Assembly (NCBI GenBank): GCA_003290165.1
Contig: QNQO01000653.1
Coordinates: forward strand, 1-64,000
DNA: 64,000 nt
Direction of reading: 5' to 3'
Source of the DNA: Berberis thunbergii
Taxonomy: Eukaryota > Streptophyta > Magnoliopsida > Ranunculales > Berberidaceae
Shown: positions 9,688 through 22,763 of the stretch, in pieces
How the letters are laid out: each line of letters starts with the position of its first letter
How positions within the stretch are numbered: position 1 is the stretch's first letter
Program-made: the position numbers and the translations under genes
The notes under the pieces: generated by a model
Told to the model about the DNA's origin: nothing
Database searches by the model: none
The model's input: only the letters and a program-made list of their open reading frames with translations

Positions 9688-12600
9688 TCAGGTTGGTACT
9701 ATAGGAGGCAATGGTAAGATCGGTTGCATATGAAGGATGATATAGTGACTGCTCGGAGCCAAGTGTGCCATGAAACAAACGCGTCCTGATTCAAAATGTG
9801 GTGTCGGGTAAACATGGGGAAAACATGTCATGCTTTGGTTCCTATAACAAACAAAGACGCATTGGTAACGGTTCGCTGCTAGCTCTAACATATCGGGGTT
9901 CATAAACCAACTTTCATTGTCTATCCGCACCTAGCTTTCTGGAATTACCAAAGCATCCTTCACAAACTTTACCTCTTCCTCGTACCACATTGTAAGCCAC
10001 AACTCTTCATTACTCTCAACCTCCATCAATAGCTCTTTGTGTACCTGTTTCCAATTGTTTTCGTCATCATAATGAAGGAATTTGGCTATGCATCGAAAGC
10101 CACAATTTTCATCGCTTGGAACATTCTCAATGTCATAAATATAATCCCATATCCATGACGGAATCTGCCTCATCAATCTATTGTTATGAATTTTTGGCTT
10201 CTCCTTTTTGATTGAAAACTTCTTACATTTGCCTTTCCTTTCTTCTTGTGTCATGGCGCATTCATGTCCCGAGGGATCCCTTTTTGTGGACCTCTCGTGC
10301 TTAGCCAACTTCTTGTTTTTAGATATCCCCTTTCCAGCCAAAATTGCTAATAGTTTGATCATCACACTGTCACTCAACTCTTTAAGCTTCTTCTTCATCA
10401 CCAACTTTTGATTTGACTTGACTCAATAAACCTATTCATGAGAGCGACGACCACATGGTCTATAATCACATCACCACATTCATAAATAGGTGTTGTGCCA
10501 AGTTGAAGCCAATACTTTTTTATGGTGCATACTGAAATTTGTCCTGTGGGAGTTAGATAATATGTTAGTTCATGAGCGCAAGGTAATCCATGAGTCGTTC
10601 AAAGCACAAACCATACTTGACAGGGTCAACCCCGTCACTTTCACACCTCCGAATTTATGAATGTATCAAATCAATGGCCCTGTATGCCATCGACTCATGA
10701 AGTAAGCCAAATAAAGTGAAGTTATGTTCAGTCTTCACCTTCGTCAGACTATGCTGAAATGACGACTCTATCTCGACCAGTTGGATTTCGATCATATCAT
10801 GCATCTTTTTCCAGACATTAAGGAATGTACCTTGTGAATTTTCTAATGAGTGATTCAACTTCGAGTGTGCACCTTCAATTCGACCTGTTGTGCATTGTCC
10901 AAAATGCATAAATTTATCCGTCCATGCACTCACAAAGTACTCTGTATAGGGATACCAAAGTATCTTGCGATATTCCAAACACTTTGGGTATTTTGCCCAT
11001 CTTCTATCAAACTCAATTGTGGCATTGTTCCATTTATCTTCTGAATCTGATTTATACAAATCTGAAAACAAATCTATAAACTCGACCCACCGGTCATTGT
11101 CCTTAAAGTGTCTCTTACAGTTTTTCTCAACATTTGTATTGATGTGCCATGTGCACAATAATCTCCTTGCCTTTGGAAAAACTCACTCAATAGCCTTGAT
11201 CAAACTCAGTTATCTATCAGTCACAAACACGCTTAGCAAGTTAGCTGCTCAAAAATTCCTACAAACTTTTCCAATGCCCAAGCGTATGACTCTTTCTACT
11301 CAGAACACTTAAAACAAAATGCAACATTGAAGGTTTTTCTGGCCAACGTCACACCAACAATCTCAAACAATGGCATCCTATAGCGATTCGTTTTATGCGT
11401 GCAATCCATAAACATTACTTGTGAAAAACACTTTGTCAATTGAATAGATGTAGGATGTGCCCAAAATAGGTTGGTGACTCTATTCCCCTGATCAACAGAA
11501 TGTCACTCTATGTACTTGAGCGAGCTCAACAACTCTAAAGTATGTTGCAAAACCGTTCTGCCTATTTGTTCGAGTACTTTTAGCCGACACAATACATTGT
11601 AAATATGCTTCAAAGTTGAGATATTATTCGGATACATTTCTTTCAGCCGAGACAAGATGTTGCGAGGGCTCACACCGGGCTTCGCCATATTCTGAACATA
11701 AATCATCTCATCTACATTCAATTTTCTAGCAAACGAATAACCAACAAGTGACTATGATCGAGGATGATTGTGGATTCCACATGTCACTTGCAACCTCCAA
11801 TGGTCATTCTCTAGTGGGATCCCTCTCAACTCAAATTTGCACCCACACTTCTTTATACTGCTTGATCGAACATAATTCTTTAATCTTTTATCGGGCTTCC
11901 CTCCCATTTCACAACCAAAATGGATCTTTCTCTTCTGTCTTTGATCAGCTAGTTCCGATTTAGTGCTAGTAACAACTATGTTATTGTCCCTATCGATGCC
12001 TTGGACCCAAGCTATCAATACAGACCTTGATGAAAATACCTAAATAAAATTAAAAATTTGTTGTATATATATACAACAACATATTTATAACAATGGAAAA
12101 TGATGAAAACGAAAATAAGTAAAAACTTACATACCTCGTCTGTAACAAATAGATGACTATCATTGACTACATGGGCGGATCTACTAAGGGGTGGGGGGGG
12201 GGGGGGGTGCCCTCAACTTTTAAAATATTTTTAGTATATATATTTTAGTCTTAAAAAAATCGATTATATAATGTAAAATACAATATATTAAATTTTTATG
12301 CAAATATTCAAACATGTCTTTATTGGTGTAGTGGTTGGAGGTTTATCATTTTTAGTAAAAGACCTGAGTTCGATACTTTCGAGTTCATTTTTTATTTTAT
12401 TTTCAATGCAATTTTATTAGTAATTGCAAACATTAAAAAAATGTTTAGTTTAATAAAAATTTATTAACATTAAAGAAATGAATTGTTTCTCACAAGTGAT
12501 ATAAAACCTCTAACAAAAAAATATATTTAAAATTAAGATCTAAAATAATAACGATAGAATTCAATGAAAATATATACCATTAGCCAACTCGTATAAAATT

Positions 12601-13259
12601 TGAGCCTCATTTAAACTATTTTTTCTTTGAAATTGTATTATGATCATATTAGGTTCGCAAATTTCAAAAAAATTTTAGCTTCACATAGAACTTATCGTAA
12701 TTATTTTGTGATTCTCAATTCTAGACAGCCAGACTTTATAGCTACTTTTTGGTCAGATTTTAAGTTTTTTACATTTCTATCCCTTTTATAGATAATGTTT
12801 GTGATTGTATTTTAAAGAGAATGGGTAAAGGTGTAAAAATGCTCTAGCCTGGCCAAAAAATGGTTTTAAAGGCTGGCTGCCTAGACAAACTCTTTTGTGA
12901 TATTAGTTATATATTCTAGTTATTATGCTTGTTTGCTCTTTGCTAAGGTTATCAATAGTGACCTTATTTTGGCTTAAAATGGACTATACTTGAATCCAAT
13001 TTGATATATGCATTGTATTGTTTTATTAGTTACTAGCTTCGGTAGAAAAAAAAATTTGGCTTTACCATTGATAACTACTATTATCAACTAATAAGTATTT
13101 TCTATTTCACCCCCTCGACAAAAAGCCTGGGTCCGCCCCTGATTAACTACCGGTATCAATGATCTTTTTTCATTGTTATTGTCACCACTTCCATCAACAT
13201 TGTTTCGTCTCTGGGCTCTCAACATCATTAAAATGCATTTCCATATCTATTACATCCAT
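9688..13259 (-). pseudogene. Decayed FAR1-MULE-SWIM-OTU transposase, interrupted by a hAT element
   Basis: Read right to left, the Mutator-like transposase domains appear in order but in different frames. (1) A first exon with ATG at 13257-13259 (MDVIDMEMHF...) is cut by the hAT element at 12170-13141; on the far side it resumes as NDSHLFVTDE and ends at a good donor near 12135. (2) A FAR1-type DNA-binding domain follows at about 12041-11752 (KKCGCKFELRG, VTCGIHNHP). (3) The MULE domain (about 11721-10655) includes MDCTHKTNRYRMPLFEIVGV, whose D is the expected first catalytic residue, and later CTWHINTNV. (4) The SWIM finger near 10600 reads LPCAHELTYYL. (5) An OTU cysteine-protease-like domain lies at 10404-9688 (VPSDENCGFRCIAKF, where C is the expected nucleophile). 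Stops and frameshifts separate the blocks, so it is not functional as it stands. Confidence 0.85.
12170..13141. mobile_element. Non-autonomous hAT element, copy 2 (972 bp)
   Basis: Same family as 5431-6816. Left end CATGGGCGGATCTACTAAGG; the right end read inward is CAGGGGCGGACCCAGGCTTT. Flanking 8-bp repeats are ATTGACTA (12162-12169) and ATTAACTA (13142-13149), one mismatch. It lacks the internal duplication of copy 1 and carries a poly-G run at about 12191-12207. Near 12324 TGGTGTAGTGG and near 12367 GAGTTCGATAC resemble Pol III A and B boxes. It sits in the first coding exon of the MULE-OTU pseudogene. Confidence 0.88.
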
Positions 13260-16200
13260 TAGAAATGTTTATGCACCAATGCATCATACAATAATCAATC
13301 AATTATTTATAAAAAAAAATTAAAAAATCAAATTACATGCAAATTAGATAATTTTTTTTTTTTTTGCAAATTACCTCAATTGAAGAAGATTGTCATTGCT
13401 CTTTAAATTGATCATCTTCTCAACCCTTAAAATCTTCGTTTCTAACATCATCAACTTCAATAAACCCTTTCATTTTCATCTAATGAAATGAAATAAGTTT
13501 CTCCAAGTGAAATGTAGTGGAATGCAACCGAGGAGGGAGAGATAGGGAAGAGGAGGAGGACGATGAGACGAATGGTTTTTTCTATTTTCCTTTGCGGTTT
13601 TGGGGTTTTTGCGAGAGGAAGAGGACGAGGATGACGAACCTTGCGAGGAAGTGAAGTTTGGTTGCCGAGTTTGGGACGACACGCAGCAAGGAGTGCGAGA
13701 AATTGAGGGAGGGAGATCGTTTTTGTGTTTTTACGTTTTTTTTTTGTTTCTTTTCAAGTTTTACCATAATTATTGGTGGTGTGAGAAAGTTTAAAAAAAA
13801 GGCATTGGTGGTGTGAGAAAGAGGATATGGTGGTGTGGAGTAGTCGCTACCTAATAAAAAACAAAGCACTAGTTTGCATAACCAAACAAAACACATTTTA
13901 TATTATTAAAATATCAACAAAACACATTTTCTACCTTTAGGAAGACATATAGTTCTCATTCAATGGTTGAATGAGCATTTAGTTTCTTCCTTTAAGGTAA
14001 TCATGCACATACACCAAAAATAAATCTCGCTCCTTTTCCATAATCGCACTATCCTCCTTGTGCCGAACACACCTCACCTAAGTGTATCTCCCTTGCCTTC
14101 GAAATCACTCGGAGCATACATGTTCCAAGTGGGGTGCCACATCGAGGAACATGTCATCTCACTGAAAGTTTGATCCATGGCAAGCATTTCCTAAATCTAC
14201 ACGTACAACTAAACTCACATGGAACGGTGCACCGATATGCAAACAAGTCTGCATACCCATAATTCTATCACACGTATACAAGCAAGTCTGTATACAAAAC
14301 AATTTCTTTTCTTTTCACATTTTTTATTCGGAGTTGTGGAAAAGAGTATAAAAAAAATCAACTAAAACTCAAAACTCTTTTATGGTGACACTTTGTCAAC
14401 CATAAATAAATCAACCACAATGTTCACAAATTCTATTGGGAAAACAAATAATAGTTTCATAATTACTAAATCTCAAGTTATACACTTCACAACATCACGC
14501 ACAAGTCACTTATATCACACGTCAAATGAAGCTTAAACTTATAAAGCGTTTGAAATAACCGTATACATATTATCATAAAATGATTAAACTTTATTGATAA
14601 ACAACAGACAATAAACTTATGTACATTACAATAAGACTAATCATCAAGCGAATTGCAATCCCATATATCCCTACAATACTACAATATGCTTAAATATAAA
14701 AGCGGAATACGATCATTTTTTTTTTCATCTGCCATTTTCTTACACTATTGACTTACTTGTGAAAGATGTTCAACAAAAAGAGAGATTCACTGACAAGGAG
14801 ATTGAAATATAGCAACATGAACTAAACACATATCCTAGAGATGTAGATCTTCAACTCATTCTTACTGCACTTGAAGAAATGCAAAATCTTTGTGAACACA
14901 TCCGCAGATGAAGACTGTAGCTAGCACACAGTAAATGTCTTTATAGTTGTTTGTGCTTGTTAAAGATTGGACTAACACCTTCAGAGAATATGAAACTAAA
15001 CATTGTCTGACCTTCAATATATATTATGTAACATAAAATAAGACTTAATTATTATAAGATCAGATATCCTCAAATCCATATATGCTAAATTAAGTTATTG
15101 AGGTGGAGGATTTAGATCATAATCGAATTGAACCCCGAAATCCATCTCCTATTATATACATCAGATTCATATTAAAATAAATCTAATCCATTAACAAGTC
15201 TACATAACAGTAGAATGAACACCAATTGTCAAACCTGTACACATTTTATTTTTATTTATTTATTTTTTTCATATTGCACTTGAGATATATTATTGTAATG
15301 GACGATAAAATAAGTTTTTGTCGTCATTCTAGAGGCTTGATATGAGCATGACCACGATAATCAATTTGGGTTTGCAGCATGAAATGAAGTCCATCACAAG
15401 GAATATCATGACAAGTTTGTTGTAACAAAAAAAAATACAATTGGGAAACAAATCTTGTTAAGAAGGGCGTAAAACAGCTTGCACTGAGCAACTTTCTCCA
15501 AAATATCTTCAAAGTCAGGATAGGCAACTTATTGCATTTCCCCAAAAACTATAAGAACATACTCAAACCATTAGAACATGCTTTTCTTATTGCACACAAT
15601 CAGTTTGAATGATATTGGCACTTATGCTCACACAGTGGTAAGTAGCAGGACAGAAGGGTATACAAACCCTGCAAGAACATTTCAGTATTTTCCCTTCAAA
15701 TAACATATTGAAGGAAAATTCATACAAAAATATATATAAAATTCAAGAAACTAAATGCACAAAAAAACAGACCAAACACATTCATTTTAAACACCAACCA
15801 AGATGATGATCAATTAAAAGTAAAACAAGGTTTGATTTACTCACTCGGGAATTAGCAAATCTCAAAGGATTGTGCAACTGTCGCAATCGTCCCATCCCTT
15901 ATATTTTGTTAAAAAATCCACCCATTCGTCTCCTTCGCAGCATACACTGTTGCACGCAACAGTTACCAACAACATTGTCGTCCCCTCCTGCTCACAATCA
16001 GCCACAACCCTTCCGTCGTCAGCCGCCATCGAAACCCCCTCCCATAGCAAACAAAGTCGCAAGTCAAGCTCATTGCTAGGGTAGAAGAGGAGAACATAGT
16101 GGTAGAAAGAAAATTTTTGGGGAAAGAAGATAAAGGTTTATCTCCTTATAAGGTGGGTGGCTATTCGCCCCCACTAAAATTTTGAGGGCACCCACCCTTT

Positions 16201-17170
16201 AACTTCACAAAATAAAACCCTTATCATTAGTTTAATAAAAGCCCAAAACCAAGCCCAAATACAATTGAGTAACAACCCATCAACATTAGGGTTTAATTAG
16301 AGGTATGTACACCCCCTTTTTTTTTAGAGTGTGGCTAATTAGTTTACTTAAGGCAAACTCTTATTTTATGGTTTCCAAATTTTGGCTAAACACACACACA
16401 CACCTCATTCTATTTAGCAATGGCAAACAAAACAAATCTTTTTCCCATAAATGAGATTACAATATATGCCACAATTAATAAATAAGAATTTTTTATATTT
16501 ATTTAATTAGGCGGGTATTACAATATATACAACTCAAAAGAATCTCGTCCCGAGATTCGGTAGAAGAGGGTAAGTAGGTAATTAATTCTTAAACAAACAA
16601 ACAACCTTCCGAATGAACCAACACTAGAGTCCAAATAATAAACCATTCAAAAAATAACTTTTCTACTAACTCTCCTTAAGAAACAAAACACACATCACAT
16701 GGACAAACAAATAACTCATGCATATGCCCATATCTTCATGAAAACAATCACACAAAGATATACAGGAAATTTATTAAATTTAATAAATATTAAAAAAAAT
16801 GGGGTACTACAATGTTTGAGACTAAAGTCCACTCCATCCATATATTGTTCCGATTGAGGCCACTTCATATGTGTTTGGCTTTTCTGTTTTGGATTGAAGA
16901 GGTTGTATGTGATTTGTGAATTCACTTTTTGCTCAACAAAATCATTAAGGCATTTCAATACTTATCTCAAGGAATATTGAGACTAAATCTACTCTACCTA
17001 AATATGGTCTATAGACCAATTCACCTTTTGAGTTAACAAACTTTTAGCGTACATGAGAATTTAACATGAAATTCTTTTCTAAACTACTTTATGAATCTAT
17101 GTCGATGTTTGATGGATAAAATGGTTGGATAATTACAATCAAGTTTAAGTTATGCATATTCTTCCACACT
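13260..17170. other. Long gene-poor region
   Basis: No gene, tRNA or well-delimited transposon recognised. The open frames (13476-13896, 15324-15545, 15862-16084 on both strands, 16716-16958) are short and low-complexity, and none shows a domain. The AT-rich text with CT-rich patches could include old LTR material, but no paired repeat was seen. Confidence 0.4.
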
Positions 17171-17242
17171 ACACCAAAATGACCGTTTTGCAACACAAAT
17201 AAATTTTATTTGCATCATCTATCTAACATTTCACATTGGTAT

Positions 17243-17266
17243 TTTCACTGTTCATGAACAGTGAAA
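17243..17266. repeat. Perfect 24-bp palindrome
   Basis: TTTCACTGTTCA followed by TGAACAGTGAAA, without a spacer. It lies about 70 bp after CACTACACCAAAATGACCG at about 17168, which resembles the terminus of the small element at 46706-47010. That suggests the palindrome is within or beside the end of an unmapped transposon. Confidence 0.6.
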
Positions 17267-19508
17267 TGGGTGTGTTTGTCCTACGTGGCTACAATTGTGT
17301 ACTGGCAGAAGTTAAGTAAAAAAAAAATTTCCCGATCCTTTCCTCTTCTCTCCCCTTTCTCCATCTTTTCTTCTCCACAGAGCTCCTATCTTCATCTCTC
17401 ACTCCCACAAAGATCCTTCATCTCTTTTCTTCTCTTCTTCTTCTCCAATTTCCTCTTCTTCTTCTTCTCCAATTTCCTTCTTTGAGATAGAGAGAGATTT
17501 TCTTTTCTTCTTCCTTCTCCTTCTCAACAGAGAGAGAGAAATAGCTTTGATTTGTCTGCAAGTTTGCATCTTTTTTCAAATGGGGTGGATCTGATTCCAT
17601 CTAAAGGGGTTCTGATTCCATCTTATCTTCCACATCTTCATTTCCCGCCACTTCCAACACCACTCTCAGTGTCTCCTCTCTACCAACAACTTCGACTCCT
17701 CTCTTCAATGCCTCGAAACGAATCCCTGACTTTTCGTTAAAGATTAGAGATTGAGGACGATGGGGCAGCAGCAGCAGATCATCTTTTTTTTTTCACAAGA
17801 CTTTTGCTCAACACACAGTCTAATCGAATGCTCGGATCTGCGGGTGAGTTCTTCGTCTTCCATTCAATCTCTTTTGATTTCGTTAATCTTTCCATATTGG
17901 TTGCTTAATTTGGATGTGTGTTTCTGATTTGCTAATGATTTGTGTGGTTAGTATGTTTAGTGGAAGTTTTTATTAGGATTTGCAGATTTTTTTTTAGGGT
18001 TTTAGATTGCAACCTTTAATAAGGCATTGAGCAAGGGATTTCATTAAACAAACCTTTGTCCATTTTTGAATTGTTAAAGCTACAACTTCAGAAACCTCAA
18101 ATGGGAATTTTCTGAAAGGATAAGAGATTCTATTTACCTGAAAATTGAAACTTCAGAAAACCGTGAAATTGGTGGCAGTTATGATGATAATATTAACAGG
18201 TGGTATAGATATCATCTAGGGACAAGTTGTTCTTTCACCTACATTAATAAGCTCACCTACATTATTTAGTTGTTCAACAACAACACTTTATAGCATCTCT
18301 TCATGTTTACATTAATATGTCTTCTTCTTCTTTTTTGTTGAAAATTGAGGTTGGGTTTTCATTTGTTCAGGTTGATTTGGTCTCGACAATACACATTGCT
18401 GATAAAGAGTACGTCTCACAGTTTTGATTTGAATGAGCTATGTTTTTGGTTTTGTTTCATTTTGTTCTTGCTTTTAAATATTTGACAGGCAAATATCTCA
18501 TTTTCTGGAAAATTATTATGAATGGTTGGACATATCCTTGAAGAAAAATACCAGTTAAGTTGTATTTAGGAGATTCACTAGAATGTTAGCTGATGATTGG
18601 AAAGGCATATTTATGTTTCCAACTGTTGAATTTGATGCTAAATTGCTACCTAAGAGCACACCTTAAGATTATCTATTTCTGATATCTTGGGGGATTGAAT
18701 TGTCGATTGGGTATTCGAGATCTATCCGATTGATTTGAGTTTTGTTTTTGAAAATTTGGTTGTTGGGGTCGTTTCTGAATTTTGTGCTTGATTGCTTGAA
18801 TTTGAACTTGGCTTCTGATTGCCTTCATTTGGATCTCCAAGTGGGTATTTCTCACAATTGCTTTGGTTCTAACAGAGACCATTTGTATGATTTTTTTTAG
18901 AGATAACCAACAAAAATACCCCATACTATGTAATTGGTTTCTCAATAGCTATAGTGATTTAGCTGGGAATTGGATGCTTAGTAGCTAGAGATCCTAAATA
19001 CCTTACTCCACACTATGTAATTGGATTAGCTGCTACTCACACTGTCGAAATGTATTTTCAACACACACACATCTACACAGCTTTCTTTTTCCTCTCTGTC
19101 TCTCTTACATCACTCACTAGAATATTGGGTTAGATTTGGTTTTGCTTTTGAAGTGGGGACATTGGAAGAACAAGTGGAAATCAAAGTGCTCATGAAAAAA
19201 TAAAATAAAAATAAGGTTGGTGGATCCAATGAGTGTCAAATGTTTTTCACATATTCTCCAATGATTCATTTCTGGAACATTGATAGGCACATGAATGGTG
19301 GAATCATTTTTGCAATATATGGCTTTTGGCATTTTTCGTTCTTATGTGTAGAATAATGTGGAAATTGATATTTTGTATGTGTTTTAGCAAAATGCCTTAT
19401 TGTACTTACTACATGTTAGTTGTATTTTTGTTAAAAATGTCCATTATACTACTTTTTAATATTTCAAAATTTATATTGTAATAGGGTCGACTGGATCCTC
19501 TGTTAGTT
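17267..19508. other. Gene-poor region with a CT-rich leader-like segment
   Basis: From 17330 to 17750 the plus strand is strongly CT-rich, like a plant 5' leader, and is followed by AT-rich intron-like sequence. No exon with a recognisable product could be linked to it. The antisense frame 17418-17600 (R/E/K-rich) is a shadow of the pyrimidine tract. Confidence 0.35.
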
Positions 19509-20520
19509 AAGTTGCATTCCTTTCTCATAAACATATGTGTGTGTGTGTGCAATGGTTCCATACCTGCTGTTTTTACTTTTCTGCCAAGTAGATTATCCTT
19601 TCTTAATTCTCTTACTTTATGTCGTGACTTCCTTTTTACGAACTTTTCAAAAAATCATTGTTTCTGTTTTGTAGACTTATCGAAAATGAAATTTTAGGTC
19701 TAAAAAATGGTATTCTGGATTAGCCATATTACTTTCAAGCTATGGCTGTCTTACTTGCATGAACTGCAAGGTAATTCATGGTTCATTATGTGCAATGCTT
19801 CCAAACCTGTCAATTCATAAGAAAAATGTTGTTTTTATTTTTCTGCTGAGTAGTTTATCCTTTCTTATTCTCTTACTTATATGTGTTACATCGAACTCTA
19901 CTGAGTAGTTTATCCTTTCTCATTCTCTTACTTTTATGTGTTACATCTGAATAATCAATTGATTGGTGTGTGTTACCATGTAGATAACCATGTGGTCTAC
20001 ATGAAGGTGAGATCATGTAGGCCAATCTAGAGATTGTATTCCTGTTAATCTACAACTAAAAATTGCCTCAAAAGTTCAAGCGAATCATGGCAACAATTCT
20101 CACATCGATATATATTGTGTTAACTTGCATCGACGCAAATCTCCATCAATCTGGGGCTTTGTTGATTGACTTCGAATCACGAATTTTTATAAGTTGCATT
20201 CCTTTCTCATATACATGTGTGTGTGTGTGCAATGGTTCCATACCTGCTGTTTTTTCTTTTCTGCCAAGTAGATTATCCTTTCTTAATTCTCTTACTTTAT
20301 GTCGTGACTTCCTTTTTACGAACTCTTCAAATACCCGTTTTTTCTGTTTTGCAGGCTTATCGAAAATGAATATTTAGGTCTAAAAAATGGTATTCTGGAC
20401 CAATCAGCCATATTACTTTTAAGCTATGGTTGTCTTACTTGCATGAACTACAAGGTAATTCATGGTTTCATTATGTGCAATGCTTCCAAACCTGTCCTTT
20501 CAATAAAGTGAAAATGTTGT
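19509..20520. repeat. Direct duplication of about 300 bp (two copies about 680 bp apart)
   Basis: 19509-19830 and about 20188-20520 share long blocks, for example GTGTGCAATGGTTCCATACC, GCCAAGTAGATTATCCTTTC and GGTCTAAAAAATGGTATTCT. Between them is a smaller repeat of TAGTTTATCCTTTCT at about 19850 and 19906. Similar short frames (19512-19697 and 20063-20377) arise from the duplication and are not credible genes. Confidence 0.7.
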
Positions 20521-20639
20521 TTTTATTTTTCCTGAGTAGTGTATCCTTTTTTATTCTCTTACTTTTATGTGTTACATCGAACTCTGACTTTGATCTTACA
20601 ATTATCGAAAATGAATGTCGTGACTTTGATCTTACAACA

Positions 20640-21160
20640 AAAAGTGCAGAGGGGTCATACACCCCCACCCCAAGTTTTGTATTTTCTTTCTTTAGCTTTC
20701 AGTTAAAGTTTTCCCAAAGTGGAGTTGTTCAAACCAATAATAAATAATAAATAGGCAGCATGCATGCTTGCTTGCAGGCAACATGCTTGATTGCTTGCAG
20801 GCAGACATCATGCTTGCTTGCTTGCTTTCTTGCAAGCAGACAGGCATTCCGCTTGCTTGATTGCAGGCAGGTAAGCTTTATCCTTTTGCTTTTGGAACTT
20901 GGTATGCTTAAGGAGACTACTTAAAGAATAGTTGATGAAACCAGTTTGGGTTCACTACTTTTCTTTACTGAGAAGATTATTCAGGTTTATTGCCCAATTT
21001 TAGTAAATACTAGGTACAATAAAAAGTGCAGAGAGGGTCACAGACCCCCCCCCCCCCCCCCACCCCAAGTTGTGTATTTTCTTTCTTTAGCTTTCAGTTA
21101 AAGCTCTCCCAAAGTGGAGTTGTTCAAACCAATAATAATTAATAAATAGGCAGCATGCAT
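20640..21160. repeat. Duplicated block with GCAGGCA/CTTGC arrays
   Basis: AAAAAGTGCAGAG through CCAATAATAAATAATAAATAGG, then GCAGCATGCATGCTTG, occurs at about 20638-20770 and again at about 21018-21165. Between the copies is an irregular array of CTTGCTTGCAGGCA motifs (20765-20870). The second copy contains a C-homopolymer at about 21046-21062. Confidence 0.65.
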
Positions 21161-21836
21161 GCTTGGAATGCCATACCTTAATTAGGTATTTTGTGATGTC
21201 TGAATTTTAAGCTGATGTAATTCTTGATTTGGTCTTTTTTTTTTTTTTTTTTTTAATCTCTTCTCCTCACTCTCTCCTTTCATTCTTCGATTCGGTGGAG
21301 TAGGAGGAGGGGTGAAGCCGAAGAGGAAAAGTAAGATCCTTCTTCTTCTTCTTCTTCAGATCTGAATAACACACGGTTTGCTTTTTTTTTTTTCCAGATC
21401 TCTTCGCTCTTAAGACACTTCTTCTTTTTAATTTTTTTTTCAGATCTCTTCTCCTCACTCTCTCCTTTCAATCTTCCATTCGGTGGAGGAGGAGGAAGAG
21501 AGGTGAAGCCGAAATAGGTAATTTGATTTTTTGTTTTTTTATTTGATTAGAGACACAAACAAAGCATAAAAAAACCCATCATTTCCATGGCAACCTCCGA
21601 ATTCCTCTGCATCTCATCTCTTCACACTTCCTTTAATTTTGTTTAACCGTTTTGATCATAGCAAAGGTTTCTGATTCCCAAATTGCAAAAAAGCAAGTTG
21701 AGGTATGTGGGGATTATAGGTTTGTGTGGGTTATAGTTTTGGGTTTTTTTTTGTTGGTAATTGATTGGTTTGGGTTTGGGTTTTGAGAAATTTGCCTTCT
21801 TGGCGGAGAAGATGAAAGGCAAGAACAAGTATGACC
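21161..21836. other. Polypyrimidine-rich spacer
   Basis: A near-duplicate pair CTCTTCTCCTCACTCTCTCC occurs around 21258 and 21447, each followed by a GGTGGAGGAGGAGG-like stretch. The K/R/E-rich frames on the minus strand are shadows of this. No gene is supported. Confidence 0.4.
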
Positions 21837-22310
21837 AATAAGCCTACCTGCCTGTTCAAGCATCAGAACACTTCAATGGAAGGTAAAAGACTTTTAAGTT
21901 CACTGTCCCCTCCATGAAGTTGCTAAATCTTTTTAGTACTATATAAGTTTGTTAAAAAAAGGACCACTAAGCCTACCTACCTGTCCAAGCAAGCTGCCTG
22001 CCTGCCTGCAAGCAAGCAAGTTACCTGTCTGCAGGCATCAGAACACTTCAATGGAAGGTAAAAGACTTTTAAGTTCACTATCCCTTCCATGAAGTTGCTA
22101 AATCTTTTTAGTACTATATAAGTTCGTTAAAAAAATGACCACTAAGCCTACCTGCCTGTTCAAGCATGCTACCTGCAAGCAAGCAAGCTGTCTGCCTGCA
22201 AGCATGTTGCCTGCACGCAAGCAAGTTGCCTGCCTGCCTGCAAGCATCAGAACACTTCAATGGAAGGTAAAAGACTTTTAAGTTCACTGTCCCTTCCATG
22301 AAGTTGGTAA
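21837..22310. repeat. Three tandem copies of a 130-180-bp unit with expanding GCAAGC/CCTGCCTG arrays
   Basis: Each unit runs AAGCCTACCTGCCTG, a variable tetranucleotide-like array of GCAAGCAAGC and CCTGCCTGC, then CATCAGAACACTTCAATGGA and AAGTTCACTGTCCC. Copies start at about 21841, 21968 and 22144. They differ mainly in the length of the array. The array is the complement of that at 20765-20870. Confidence 0.75.
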
Positions 22311-22763
22311 AACACCTATTTTTGTGGAGTTAGCAAGACATTTCATTATCTTGAACTAGCATGCTTAAAAATAAAATTTTGGAAGTGTTGGATCTAAATT
22401 GCATGTTTTGAATGAACAAGTTACTGCACTCTGGGCACCTTTCAGATTGTAAGGATTTAGAGTTTGTCCAACCTCATTGAGTCCCTTGAGATTAACTTCA
22501 TTGAATCACCCATCTTTCTTACATTGTTGCTCGGGGAGATAGGAAGATAGATTTATGCCATCCTCGATTGTTTTTTGAAACAACACCAGCTTGAATTTCA
22601 AGAAATGTTTTTTATAGTCACAAAATTAATCATGGAAATCAGTCACAAGGCAAAATAAGAGATTAATTTGGTGTTTTTTTTTAAAATGGGTTCAATAGTC
22701 GTAAGATTCATGCAGCGTCTCTCAATCTCCAATAGTCGTAAAAACCCAATTGCAATTAAAAAT

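Noticed and set aside
20755..22310. Regularly repeated short motifs, considered as a CRISPR-like array
   Set aside because: Units are microsatellite-like and vary in length without unique spacers, and the genome is a plant.
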